DNA of 64,000 bases from Diploptera punctata. Its lineage: Eukaryota; Arthropoda; Insecta; Blattodea; Blaberidae. Under the pieces are notes generated by a model. That model was not told the DNA's origin and ran no database searches. It saw only the letters and a program-made list of their open reading frames with translations. The translations under genes and the position numbers were made by a program. Below, piece after piece: positions 22,703 through 36,479 of the stretch; the stretch's first letter is position 1, and every line of letters starts with the position of its first letter. The DNA is taken from contig JASPKZ010002333.1 in the NCBI GenBank assembly GCA_030220185.1, positions 1,364,001-1,428,000 on the forward strand, given 5' to 3'.

Positions 22703-22803
22703 TTATGCTGCACATTGATTCTGTTGGTAGTCTATCCTGAATCCTCTACCATTTGTGTTTTCATTAGTCCGAAAAGGTATTATAAATGGCCCATTCCCTG
22801 TGT
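22703..22803 (-). CDS. CUB gene exon 8 (last)
   Basis: Acceptor TTTCTTTGCAG precedes it. Entered in phase 1, it encodes [16 protein letters not shown], then [15 protein letters not shown] and TAA. This supplies the final strand and last cysteine of CUB domain 2. Confidence 0.88.
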
Positions 22804-25800
22804 CTGCAAAGAAAAAAGAATTGTCATATAAAACACCAGAATTAAATACCCTATTTAATAAATATAAAGTATAATTCTATAATATATCCTCAACTCATGT
22901 CCAACTCAGGATTGGGTCGAGGGATGAGATAAGATTGACCACTATATATAGAGGTCTGTGAATGGCAAGGGTGCCAGTTGACCATGCCTGATGCACCATC
23001 ACAGGGGTAGATGAATAAAATGAAATGAAATGGATGAGATGAGTATATATAAGATGGTGGAATGAAATTGTGTTAGGGGAAAATGGGAGAAACCCCGAGA
23101 AAAACCTGGCCAAGCTCCGTAATTTTATAAATTTGTATAAATGCTCATATAAATTATGAATAATCTCAATAAATACTAATGATTTTTTTTTGGAGTTGAT
23201 ATAATTTATGCATTCTAGCTAATGTTGGGAATATTGCAAAATAATTAATTGGTATCGGCCACAATGGATTAGTGGTTATGTTCCTTATGATTAGTGGTTA
23301 TATCTGGTCCTGAGGGTATGGGTTCAAACCCGGCTGGGGTCAATGGATGGAAAAATCCAAGGAGCAAGTTCTCTGGGAGGGACTTTAAGCCGTGGATCCC
23401 GAGCCTGAAGATTTTCAGGCTCGTAAAAGATCCTTAAGCTTGAATAAAGAGTCCTCTAAGCAAAATTTACTGACCTCATCATCGTAGTAATACTTAGTTA
23501 TCATCTAGATGTCTCATTGGGTCAATATGTTGACTACATATCATTCGTGACATCTTTAGGAAAATAATTGTAACTACTGTAATGTTAAGTGATTCTGTGC
23601 TATGTGGTTGTGGTCCATTACTGGTGTTCCTACCAGATGTTTCTCCCTCAACTGCGAAGGGCATCTTCAGTGGCAAGTACTTCTAGGTGTTGTTTCCTGG
23701 TCGGAGGGCTTGATTCATTCACAGTTGAGCCTCCGACCAGGAAACAACACCTAGAAGTTCTCGCCAATGAAGATGCTCTCTGCAGTTGAGGGAGAAACGT
23801 CTGGTAGGAGGAACACCAGTAATGGACCACGGCCACACAGCCTGGAATCACTTTAGATTATGATTACCAGCCGTGAAAGCCTGCATCCAACTATTGTAAC
23901 TAAATTAACTTAGTCTATCAACTCCTAACAAATGGAGAGGCTAAGGCCCAGCATTAGGCTATTATGCCATTGTAGATGTAGAATTAATTGGTAGTGTCAC
24001 CAACTAACATCTACAAAAATAATTGTAATCATTAGAAAACATATTTTTAAGGTGCAGCACTTTTTAAAAAAAATATAAGTTTTTACATTGATAACTCTAG
24101 AATGCATGGAAGCTTGTTCCCTCAGAATTAAAAGGGTGCTTTTAAAACAACCCTCATTCTTGCTATGCAAAATCTAACAGATTATCTGTCTAAACAGAAA
24201 ATTATATTAAAGCAACAATCTCTACAATGGCTTAGCCCAATGTTGAGTCTTGGCCTCTCCTTTGTTAGGAGTTATTGGATCAAGTTAATTTATTTATGCT
24301 TATTTGCCCATAGATGTCATGAATGGTATGCGGTCAACCAATGGGACATCTAAAGTATTACTAGGATGATGAGGTCGGTAAATTTTGCTTAGAAGCCTTT
24401 TTATTCAGGCTTAAGGATCTTTTACAAGCCTGCAAATCTTCAAATTCAGGACCCATGGCTTTAAAGTCCCTCCTGGAAGTCTTTCTCTTTGGTTTTTTCC
24501 ATCTTAAAAAATCCAACTCTGGCCAGATGTGAACCTACGACCCTCAGGACCAAAAGCAAGGAGCATAATCATTAGTCCACCGTGACCGAAAAGCAACAAT
24601 ATTGAACAAAACATTGAAATGGAGTCAATTTAGAAATCCTATTGTACCACACAACTACTCTGATACAACTAAAAACTTATTAAATCTTTACATAGAGAAA
24701 GAACACCTACAGAGGAATTTTGAAATAGATACCAAATATAACATACCATTAATCAATCTCCTCACCTATATGGGAATTAAAGTAAAAGTTGATATAGAAA
24801 TCAAAGTCAACGGAAAAGATGAGCACTGTGAAGTCTTAAAGTCAATAACACTAGGTGCATTATCTGAATTAAGATAAATTAAAATGTTTGATATCTCTCC
24901 TCATAATCAATCTTCTAAGTAAATCATGATTTCAAGCTCTTGACAACCCCATCCTAAGTATACTCTTGCCGTCTGATGATGGGGTTGCAAAGACCTTGAA
25001 ATCGCGATCTACTTAGAAGATTGATTATGAGGAGAGGTATAAAACATTTTAATTTATCTTAATTTAAACCTCATAGTGATTTATTCCTATTTTAAGTTCA
25101 TCATTATGAGAATGTTACCCAACTGAGACATGGTGTAGAATTTATACCAATTGATCATTTAAAAAAGATAAAGCTGGTTTTGAAATCTACTGTACAGAAT
25201 TTTCTCAGTACACACTGCTGGAGTAATTTGCAAATAATTGTGATGGAGAGACTCTAACCTGCATTTGAAAATATGTATTCTTTTCAGACCTAATTTTAAC
25301 AAAAATATTGCTAATCTGAATGATTCTAAAGCAAAATTTTAATACATAATAAATTACAGTAGAACAACTAAGTTCACTGCTGTAGTCTTGAGATAGCGTG
25401 CTGCCCTGTCACGCAGCGGGCCCGGGTTTGATCCCCACTTGGGACAAGCTTCCTGGGTGAGGTTTTTTTCAGGGTTTTTCCTCACCTGTAAGACAAATGT
25501 CAGGATACTTTAAGGCCCAAATGGTCCCCGAACATCATCTGGCCATCATTATCATCAATATCATATTCACCTCATTAGATTAAGTTTAGGCTTAAGGCCT
25601 ATCCTGGCACATCATTACCCATCATCATCACCCACCATATCATTGGGGCAGCATAACCCCACTTTCCAGGCGCCCTAACCTCAGAAGTGGGTTACAATAT
25701 GCCAATGCCAGGAGAGAATACCTGAAATGTCAAATGACAAACAGGTGGCATTGAACAAAAAAAAATATAATAAAAAACAGTAGAACAACTGAAACTATTT

Positions 25801-28800
25801 AAATTAATGTTGGGAAGTAAATATTATGAGGTTATATCATTAATAGTGAATGGAGAACATATTTTTAACAACTCACCTCATAAAATTTCAAATTTCGTAA
25901 ATTAATGAGTCATTTTTTAACATCTTACCTCATATTTTAAGTTTCTTCAAACACGGGAACTAGTTTTCGAGAGAAGGATCTCTCTCATTTTCAACTGACA
26001 TTATGACTACCAGATTTTCGTTGGAATCTCCATCAATAACGTTGCATCTGGTGTTGATTTGATGAACTTTGAGATGAGGTCACGTTCATCAGGAATCTCG
26101 AAATTCATGGATCTAAATTTGTTCTTCTGAATATATATCTTCTCCCAAATTGTCAATTCTAAAGGTTTTTCCAAATGTTTTAAAAGTAGGGCTTCTTTTT
26201 CAATTTTATGATTCTCCAATAAACTATGTGCTGCAATAGCTGATTTTTCAATTTCACCATTTTTAATATTTCTGAAGTGTTCCTTAGTGCAAGTGTCCAA
26301 ATTTCTTTTTGTTTTTCCTATGTATACTTTATTGCAGTCCTTACAATTAATTTGATAAATTCCAGATTTTTTGCTATCTGGTGTGTTCAATTTCTTATTA
26401 GTTATTAATAGATTACCAAGGCTAAATTTATTTATCGGTGCCAATGTAATATTGAATTTCTTGAAATTTTTTTGAAATTTGTTATGTATTTCAGGATGAT
26501 ACGTAATTTTCTTAAACTGGTTTCCTTTCTTTGAATCAGATTGCAGGGTAGTGTATTCTTTCAATCTTTTTTGTTGTCTGAATTTCTTTAATTTATTTAC
26601 AATTATTTCTTTTCCAAAACCATTTAAATTGGCTATGTTCAAAATGTGATTGTATTCTTTCTTAAAATCTTCTTCATTTAATGGAACATTTAATAATCTA
26701 TATATCAAACTGTTGAAAATTGCATGTTTATGTGCCATATGATTGAAACCTGAAGATTTTATATAATTGTCTGTATGAGTATCCTTCCTATATATATTGA
26801 ATTCAGTGTTTCCTTGTAGTTCATTCCTTATTAAATAAAGGTCCAAAAATGGGGTTTGTTTATCCTTTTCCAATTCCATAGTAAATTTTACAGTTCCATC
26901 TTGAAGGTTGAGTAATTTCAATGCATCTTCAATATATTTAGAATTTATCACAGAGAAAATATCATCTACATATCTATACCAACATTTGAATATCCAGGGA
27001 TAAACATTGGTGATATGAGACTCTAAATAACCCATAAATAAATTCGCCAAAAATGGTGAAAGTGGGTTACCCATAGCCAGACCTGAGATTTGTTTGTAAA
27101 ATTTTTCATTGAAGGTGAAAACATTATTATCAATGCAAAGCTTTGTAAGAATTAAATATTCTTCTATTATTTCTCTTTCTAGTTTTAAGGAATTTAGCCA
27201 TTTTTCTAAAATAGTTAACATCTTTCCAATTGGGATGCTCGGAAATAAAGAAATGACGTCGAAAGAAACCAATCTGTCATTACCATCCAATGATACATTA
27301 TTCAGTTCTTTTACCAATTCAATAGAATTTTCAATACTTTTGTTGTCGAAACTTGGTAATTCTTTAAATTTCTTTGTAAGCCATTTTGCTAAAATATAAC
27401 ACAGTGAACCAATATTATTAACAATGGGTCTCATCTTTTTCCCTTCCTTGTGTATTTTTGGGAGTCCATACAGTTTTGGATTCTGTGGGTTTGAAACTTT
27501 TAACTTATATTTTTCCTGATCCTTGATGATGAATTTTATGTTTTTCAATGTATTATTAAATGATTTTATTGATTTTGGAAGAGGATTACGTTTAATTTCT
27601 TCATATTCATTTGAATTCAAGAGAAGGTTCATTCTATTTAAGTAATCGTCCTGATCCAAAATAACAATTTTATTACCTTTATCGGCTTTAGAAATGACCA
27701 AAAAGCAGTAAATCAATAAAACAAAAAGAAATTTGGACACTCACACTAAGGAACACTTCTGAAATATTAAAAATGGTGAAATTGAAAAATCAGCTATTGC
27801 AGCACATAGTTTATTGGAGAATCATAACATTGAAAAAGAAGCCCTACTTTTAAAACATTTGGATAAACCTTTAGAATTGACAATTTGGGAGAAGATATAT
27901 ATTCAGAAGAACAAATTTAGATCCATGAATTTCGAGATTCCTGATGAACGTGACCTCATCTCAAAGTTCATCAAATCAACACCAGATGCAACGTTATTGA
28001 TGGAGATTCCAACGAAAATCCGGTAGTCATAATGTCGGTTGAAAATGAGAGAGATCCTTCTCTCGAAAACTAGTTCCCGTGTTTGAAGAAACATAAAATA
28101 TGAGGTAAGATGTTAAAAAATGACTCATTAATTTACGAATTAAGAACCTCATAATGTTATTTCCCATATTTAACTATGAATTTCAAATTTCTTTGATACT
28201 GACAGTTTTAGACAACATCTTGTCCCTCTTCAGTCATGACTTCCACTGAAACTATCCAAGAAATATGGAAACTATACAGAACTATCACCAACAGAAACAA
28301 GAAAGTAATTCTACACAATGAATACCAGATGATGTTAGTCTGTAGGGAAATTAAATGGGAGATAGATGGGCAAAGAAACCCATTAACATCAGTATGATAA
28401 ACAATTTCAAACTGAACTCTCCTCAAAACTTAATAAAAACAACACTAACAAACAAATAACATAAGGAGACAACAGATTAAGAGGAAAATATATGAAAACA
28501 TGAACAACAATAAATGTAAAATGTCGAAACCAAGAAAAATAGGTGTAGCACTATTTAGAATGAACAAGATTGAAGATAGCTACTGCCCACTATGCAAGAA
28601 CAAAAACAAAAATCTAAATTTCAACATCTACTAGTATCCAGTCAACTCAATAGTGACAACCAGAACGGAAGTCTGGAGACTCCTTACTGGGAAGTGAGGG
28701 AGAAAATTATTAAAATATGTATTCCAAGAAGCTACTAGCCAACAACAAACATTAATAATTGAAAATATGTATTTTGAAGCATGAAATTAAAGAAAATAAA

Positions 28801-31800
28801 CATTAATTGCTGCATCTTTTCATGAGATTGCAACATAATATCTTCCCTTTTCTTCTTCTTTAACATCTTTTACACTACTTTTTTTTTAAATATTAGGCAC
28901 AAAATAAGTATTATTGCTCAAGAAGAGTATTTTCACTCATCTTGAGCAATTTTTTAAAATCTCGTTTTGCCAAAAGTCAACAATAATATAAAATGTAATT
29001 TATGTAAATCACTAGTAATGTCAGAGTAACAATGGCAACCTACAGCTGTGAAATAATTTTCAAATTAAAAAAAAAATGTTCCTGCAACAATTTAATCTAA
29101 TTGTAATCAAAGTTACAATGGGAAGTAATACTATGAGGTAATTTACAATTTATAATAAATAAGTAGAGTCTGTATTCATCTTACCTCATAGTAGTTGAGT
29201 CTTTTTAGGACATGTTTCAAAACAAATCTTCTGTTTTAAAATGATAAATCACAAGATTTGTTTTGAAACATGTCCTAAATGAACTCAACTACTATGAGGT
29301 CTAATCATTTATTAAGAAGAATCTCATAATATTACTTCATATTGTTATTTTATAATTATAATTTATAAATTGCATCGGATAAATGTTTTTTCATCTCACC
29401 TCATAAAGCTCCCATGTTTTCACAACACCAGTTTCAAAGGCTTTCACTTCACCTCCATCGTCAGCCAAAACTCCAACGTCAGAAAACCATCTATAATGGC
29501 TGGGGAATTCAACATGTTGACCACATGTCACCCCTATATTGACTCTGTAAATGATACATGTGGATTTGAGGCCAGCATTTGGCTGGTAGGCCAAGCAGTT
29601 AAATAAAGTCTCCAGAGTTCAAGGGTAGAAAATAAAAATATAATGGTTGCGATAATTGGTTTATTTAAAAAAGTAAAAGCTTAAAAATAAAAATTTGAAT
29701 TTTGTTTTATAATGAAATAATTTACCTGTTACTGGAGCATTCTGTGTAAAATCGAGTTGTACTGATGCATCATTAAGCCTCTCACCACAGAGTCGAATCC
29801 CATTGATTACAATGTAGTCATCAGGACAATTAAATACTTCTGCTCCGGCCTGACCTGGTGGAATAACCAGCATTCCATCTGCAAAAATTGACATATTATA
29901 ACAACCTTTGTTTTCATAATGTAAATTTCACAAACTCTTATCACTTTATTATTTTCACTGAATTAAATACAAATATACTTTATGGTTAATTTTTTGTTAT
30001 TCAACAACATAATATTAGCTTTATTTAAAGATTTTAATATGAATAATGAAGACTTTTCTGAATCACATTAAAATAATAAATAAAAAGAACACTTAATTAT
30101 ATTTGAAAAGAAAAATATATGCCTAGATTGGGGTTTGAGCCCAGGACCTTTGACTCTCTATGTCAATGCTCTTAACGTGTTTAGATTGGAGGCCTAGGTA
30201 GCTCACTTGAAAGAACATTGACATAGAGAATCAAAGATCCTGGGTTCAAACCCCAGTCTAGGCATATATTTTTCTATTCAAATATAATTTGTCCATCATT
30301 AAGATGTTTAAAAACGAATAATATTAACATTAAAAAGAACACTATTCATAAATTAATTATGGGAAATAACATTATGAGATTTTCAATTAATAAAAATTAA
30401 TTAATGAGTCATATGTCACCTCATACTTTATGTTCTTCAAGCATGGAAACAAGTAATGATGGCTAAAGATGGAAGAGATTCCTCTTGAAAACGGCAGTTT
30501 CCGTGCTTGAAGAACACAAAGTATAAGGTGAGAGATATGACTAATTTAATTAATTTTTGTTAAAAAGAATGCTAACTCACTAGCACTATCAAATCTAGAG
30601 GTTCATGGCTATGGGCTAATATTTTCCAATCATTCTCTGTATATTTCATCTCTCTCAAACTATGATTAATGTTATTCTCCCACCTCGTTCTTGACCTGCA
30701 TTGTGGGTGGCTCCCCTCAGAATTTCCTACAAGAAGTTCCCATGCCAATCTTTCATTCGTCCACTCGTGTCATGTAACCTATCAATTGCAGTCTATGAGA
30801 CTTAATTGTTTTTATTATATCTGGTTTCCTATAAAAATATATGTAGTTTTATCCATGCATCTGTCTGTTCATCTCTTTTTTTTTGACCCAGAGAGTTTCA
30901 TAATCACTTGATTATTAATTCTTTTACTATTTTCTCCTATCTTAAAGTAAGAGACCATCTTTTACATCTGCGCGATATAACTGGAACAATCATCTTTTTA
31001 TATATTCTTAGTTTAACAAAACCTTTGTATTATTTGCTTTGTAATTGGAGTAAACTAAAATTAGACAAAAACAAAATAATTTGACAATTCTTTATCGTTT
31101 ATATTACGATTTTACAAAAAAACAATTATATAAATACAAAAAATAAAAAATTCTCTTCTGCTCATATATGTTAATAGGGTACCTACTGTATGTAAGTTTC
31201 TGTCCTAATTTACCATTAACCCATCAGTGTGGAATGTCATGCAGTGCCTGCATAAAACAAACACTACTTCTCTGCAGAGTGCTGATTGAGCATGTTCGAC
31301 ATGCACCACGTTTGTTTTATTATGATTCTTAATGAAAATATACCAAGAAAACAGGCTTTGTGAACTGTCATCTCATAGAGGAGATATTAAAATTTCCTTT
31401 AACATAGAATATATATTTAAATGCTCCCACGCCGAGGGGTTAATACTTACTTACTTACTGGCACTATCAAACCTGTAGGTTCATGGCCGTACGGACATAA
31501 GCTCTCCATACATCCCTATCCTGAGCCAATGCTTTCCAATCATTCCCTGTATAATCTACTTCCCTCAAATCATAGTTAATGTTATTCTCCCACCTCATTC
31601 TTGGTCTACCAACTGGGTGTTTTCCCTCTGGCTTTCCTACAAGAATCTTCCATGCAAGTATTTCATTCCCCATACGTGCAACATGTCCTGCCCATCGCAG
31701 TCTACAAGACTTAACTGTTCTTATTATATCTGGCTTCCTATAAAGACCATGTAGTTCATTGTTATGTAGTCTTCTCCATTCACTTCTTCGTTCATCTCTC

Positions 31801-34800
31801 TTTGGTCCAAAAATTTTCCTAAGTACTTTATTCTCAAATACTTGTAATCTCCTTTCCTCCCTTAAAGTAAGAGTCCATGTTTCGCACCCATATAATATAA
31901 CTGGTAGAATAATAGTTTTATATATTCTCAGTTTAACGTTTTTTGAAAGGAGTTGGAACATCAATAGTCTCTGCAATGCATAATAGCATGCATTTGCAGA
32001 ATTGAGCCTATGTTTAATTTCTTTGTGCATCTCATTCCTATTTGTGATCATTGTGCCTAGGTATTTGAATTCAGCCACTTCCTCAAAATTTCCCTCATTT
32101 GTCATTAGTTGTCCATTTCCATTGTATAATTATATATTTAGTTTTACTGATATTTACTTCCAGTCCTAATTTCTTAGTGTTACTCAATAGTGTGTGCGTG
32201 TTGTCCTTTAGTATCTGCTCGCTATTGGCCAATAGTACTACATCATCAGCATAAACTAACAGCTTATTAATACCATTGAGTTGTAAGCCTTCCTCATCCT
32301 CTAAAGATTTGATGGCATGCTCTAGTACAAAATTAAATAGTAGAGGAGATAGTGCATCTCCTTGCTTCAACCCATTCTGGATTTCAAAAGTGTCCGGAAA
32401 CTGTTTGCCTACATGCACCCTACTCTTTGTGCCATTTAGACACATTTGTATAAGTCTAACTAACTTTTTAGGAATTCCGAACTCCAACAGGATACTATAT
32501 AACTTCTCCCTCTTAATTGAATCATATGCTTTTTTGAAGTCTACAGTACCATTATATTCCCATTTCTTTTCCAAAATCTGTCTTATACTAAAAGCTGATC
32601 TTTAATAAGTAAAAGTACTTTTACATACTTTTATAACAACATTTTTCCACTCCCACTATAATAACATATATTGTTATTACTTTTATTTTAGGGATTTTTT
32701 ACTAATGCAAAGTTTTATTTCTGTAGGCAATGAGATGTATTTATTCTTTATTATTTCTCTATTTCTCTAGGGAAATAATAAAAATTTCATAGTAACATAT
32801 AATAAAACAAATTTATATTCAAACATGTTAACTGATTTTCAGTATTTTTATTTTAAATTTATAACTTCTCACTAAAGGATAATTTATATTTGAAGACAAA
32901 AATGTATGGCTAAACTGGGATTTCAATTTAAACGGAACATTTTATCTCTCTTGCACAATCCTTGTGCACCCAAGGTGATGGGGATTGTATAAAAGAGAGA
33001 AAAAATTATACTTAAATTGAGACCCCTCAATAGCTCAATGGTTTAGAGCATCGGTATGGAAAATCAGAGACTTTGGTTTCAAATTCCAGTTTAGGCATAA
33101 CTTTTAATGTTCAATTATAATGATAACTGATAATGATAGATGTAAATCCAGGCTAGATTTCCTATAAATTAATTACTTTTCTTGAAAGTGTAATTTTTAT
33201 ATTGTCAGATAGAAAATGTAATTATTGTTATATGGAGTGCGAAAGTAGAAAAAAATTGTTTATGCAATTCATTTCAAAGTTGTCTTAACCAGTCTCAAAC
33301 TTTATTGTCTTCCATCACTGGCACTTGAAGGCTAAATCATCCTTAGTTGTTTAATTCACCTTATCTCTATATTAGCATACATAACTTAAAAAGTAATACT
33401 AAGAAAATTCTAATTATTAATACTTTCACTTTCATTAAGTAATGTGATTGTATGATTTCATTTTTACCTCCATCCACATTTGTGATCTGGAAAAGACCCG
33501 TATTTGTGTATGTTATGGTACAGTATCCAGGCTCTTTTCGAATGCAGATAGCATAGTTCAGATTATTCTGAAAAATGAAAAAGCTAATCATTGATATGAA
33601 GAAGTAACAATTTGAAATGTTTGCTATATAAAGTATTCTAAAAAAAAAGGTTCCAATATATAGAAATTTATTGTCATTCTCATTTTTAATACATAATCAT
33701 AATTATGTAAACTGATTGAGTTAAGGCCTTCTCTTCCGCTCAACCAACGAAAATATTTTCTGCAGAGAAAAATACTTAAGATTATAAAATATATTAAATA
33801 ATTATAATTAAAAATGTATACTTATTAAACAAATTAAAATTAATCAAGCAAATATTACTAGAGAAACAAAAGATCAGAAACCATCAATTAATCTGCTAAG
33901 AGACCAATTACAAAAGAGATTTCTATATTTTATTTAAATTAACACTTTCCAATCCTGGATAGAATTTAATTGAAGAAAGAAAAATTAGCACTCAAACCGG
34001 GACTTGAACCCTGGATCTCTGATTCTGTACATCAGTATGATACCAATTACGCCATCCAAGCACTGATAAGAACATCAACATTTCTTTCTGCTTATACAAT
34101 TCTTATTCATCCGAAAGCCGATAGCTGTTGCTACCAACACGCCAACTGACGTCTTCTATTTAGAAGCATTTTTATTAAGAATTTATACATTACTTCACCT
34201 TCGGACAAATGAGAATTGTATAAATACAAAGAAATGTTGATGTTCATATCAGTGCTCGGATGGTGTAATTGGTATCATACTGATGTACAGAATCAGAGAT
34301 CCAAGGTTCAAGTCCTGGTTCAAGCGTTAATTTTTCTTTCTTAAAATAAAAAAAGAGATTTTAATTTCTTTTAAAAGAAGCTAATATCCGGCAGTCCCTA
34401 ATATCTAGTGGTAGAGAGTTCCAGAGTCAACAGGGGATATGGTATAGGAATTAGAATAATAGGAGGTTCTGTGTTGTGGGATGTCAAGTAGCAGGTTTTG
34501 GTGTGATTATGTACTTAATTTGTGATTACAGAGAAAGGGAGATAAAAACTAAAGGATAAGTAGATTGGTGTATACATAATTTTGAATAGCAGAGAGCCGA
34601 AGAGAATGTATTTTTTAATGATCATAGAGATGGAACGAACATAGTTAACAGAATTATGAAGAAATATAGTCATATTTAAATTAATATTGGGAAGTAAACA
34701 TTATGAGGTTATATCATTAATAGTGAGTGGAGAACATATTTTAATCGACTCACCTCATACATTTTCAAACTTCTTTGATACCGACGGTTTCAGACAAAAT

Positions 34801-35982
34801 CCTTCTTCAGTCATGGCTTCCATGGTGTTATGGGGATAAGGGTAGCTGTCATACAGGACTGAAAACCTTGCTGATACATCATTCACATTATTTATTTTTA
34901 ATTTCTGTCTTTCTAGTTTTCTTTTGTTTACACTGTTGTTCCTTTTTGTTTTACCTTTGTTAACCTTCTTACCTTATTGTTAACTTTATTTTATTCACAC
35001 ATATAAACACAAGGACAGGAAGCCATGACTGAAGAAGGACATTATTTTGTCTGAAACCGTCGGTATCAAAGAAGTTTGAAAATGTATGAGGTGAGTCGAT
35101 TAAAATATGTTCTCCACTCACTATTAAAAATATAGTCATATTTACAAATACAGAATTATATCTGATGCACATTATGGATAAGTTGTAGTTTATATGCAAG
35201 TCCAACATTAATATGTCTGTCATTAATCAAAATTTGGCATCACAAAAGTTTGCAGTGGAATTGTTTGGAGATCAAATAGAAGAAATTATTTTAACCCATT
35301 AATATTTATCTCAATAATATAGATAAAATTAAACAATGTGCCAGTCAAGCTAAGTTATGTCTTTATCAGTCTAGTTTTATTAGAATACAGCCTTAACATA
35401 CATTGATCCTTACATCTTGTGAATTAAAACCTGTACTGGGTTGTAGTTATAAAATTTTTAGTAGCAAATCTCAAAAAAAAAAAAAATACTGGGCATCCAA
35501 ATAAATTATGTATGATAATCCATTATACAACCAATCAAATTATAAAGATTAACAAGTTAGCTTGACTACTTTTAGATGATGAAAATGTGTTTACTTTTTT
35601 GTGCAGTTATCATATATTTGAAATTTTCTAATGGAATTTCAGCCAATATGGGACCAGTTCCCACCCAGCAATCATGACAAATTTGGGTAGCTGTAACTGT
35701 AATAAGTAACACTCCAGGTTGAGAAAATCAGATATAACGGCTGGGGGACCTGACATGCTGACCACATGTCACCCCTACACTGGCTGGATGATTGTCTAGC
35801 TCTGTAATTAACACATGGGTATGAGGCCAGCAGCTGGCTGTTTGGCTAAGAGCTTTCTAGGCATGTCGTGCTGTGGAGTTAGTTTATTAACGAATTCTAA
35901 ATGAATATAACCATTGAGGTTAAACTCAGAAGAATATTTTTTAAAACATTTTTACAAACCTTCATTAGTCCTACTTACTGTA

Positions 35983-36038
<56 letters not shown>

Positions 36039-36399
36039 AAAAAGGAGAATTTGTTTAGGTACATGGAATGTTCAACGAATAACAATCATCAGACAACAAA
36101 CGAAAGTCCAAAATTCAATATTAGATTTTGTGAGTTACAGACAGCTAGAATGGTATGGTCATATATGTAGAATGCCAGAGAGAAGATTATCTAGAAAAGC
36201 CTTGAAATGGATTCCACCTGGGAGAGGAAAGAGAAGTCGACCTATATTTAAATGGATGGATGGTGTAAGAATAGGTATGAGGGAATTGAAATGAGGGAAT
36301 CTGGAAGAATTGGAATGGGAAGATGGAGAAAGAAGATAAAAATTTAAAACAGTTTGGGCACAGGAAGATGTTTTATTGCATTGTAAACCTGTTTATACA

Positions 36400-36434
<35 letters not shown>

Positions 36435-36446
36435 ATATATATATAT

Positions 36447-36479
<33 letters not shown>

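Larger units (their letters stand above)
23252..24002 (+). mobile_element. SINE (family A) interrupted by palindrome P4
   Basis: Head GGCCACAATGGATTAGTGG, B box GGGTTCAAACCC, the usual body, then an interruption. The tail resumes after 23893 with TCCTAACAAATGGAGAGGCT. A 9-bp duplication ATTGTAACT (23567..23575 and 23893..23901) brackets the insert. Confidence 0.7.
25897..28173 (-). mobile_element. Penelope-like element: truncated copy joined to an inverted partial copy
   Basis: A minus-strand copy (25897..27714) is truncated at its 5' end near the start of the reverse transcriptase. It abuts, head to head, a plus-strand copy of the last ~460 bp (27715..28173). Both ends therefore carry the same 3' terminus as an inverted repeat. 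The whole unit lies in an older palindrome with a short duplication (AATTTCAAATTTC). Such inverted partial copies are known for PLE insertions. Confidence 0.85.

Noticed and set aside
23494..23851. three overlapping frames with matching peptides on both strands
   Set aside because: Translation of the P4 palindrome arms; no independent support.
27691..27740. native N-terminus of the PLE protein at 27740
   Set aside because: The first ~17 codons cross the junction into the inverted partner copy; the real N-terminus is missing.
29391..29594. possible extra exon of the CUB gene
   Set aside because: The open stretch lies in a dispersed repeat (family F), does not read as CUB sequence, and the real last exon at 22703..22803 fits phase and family.
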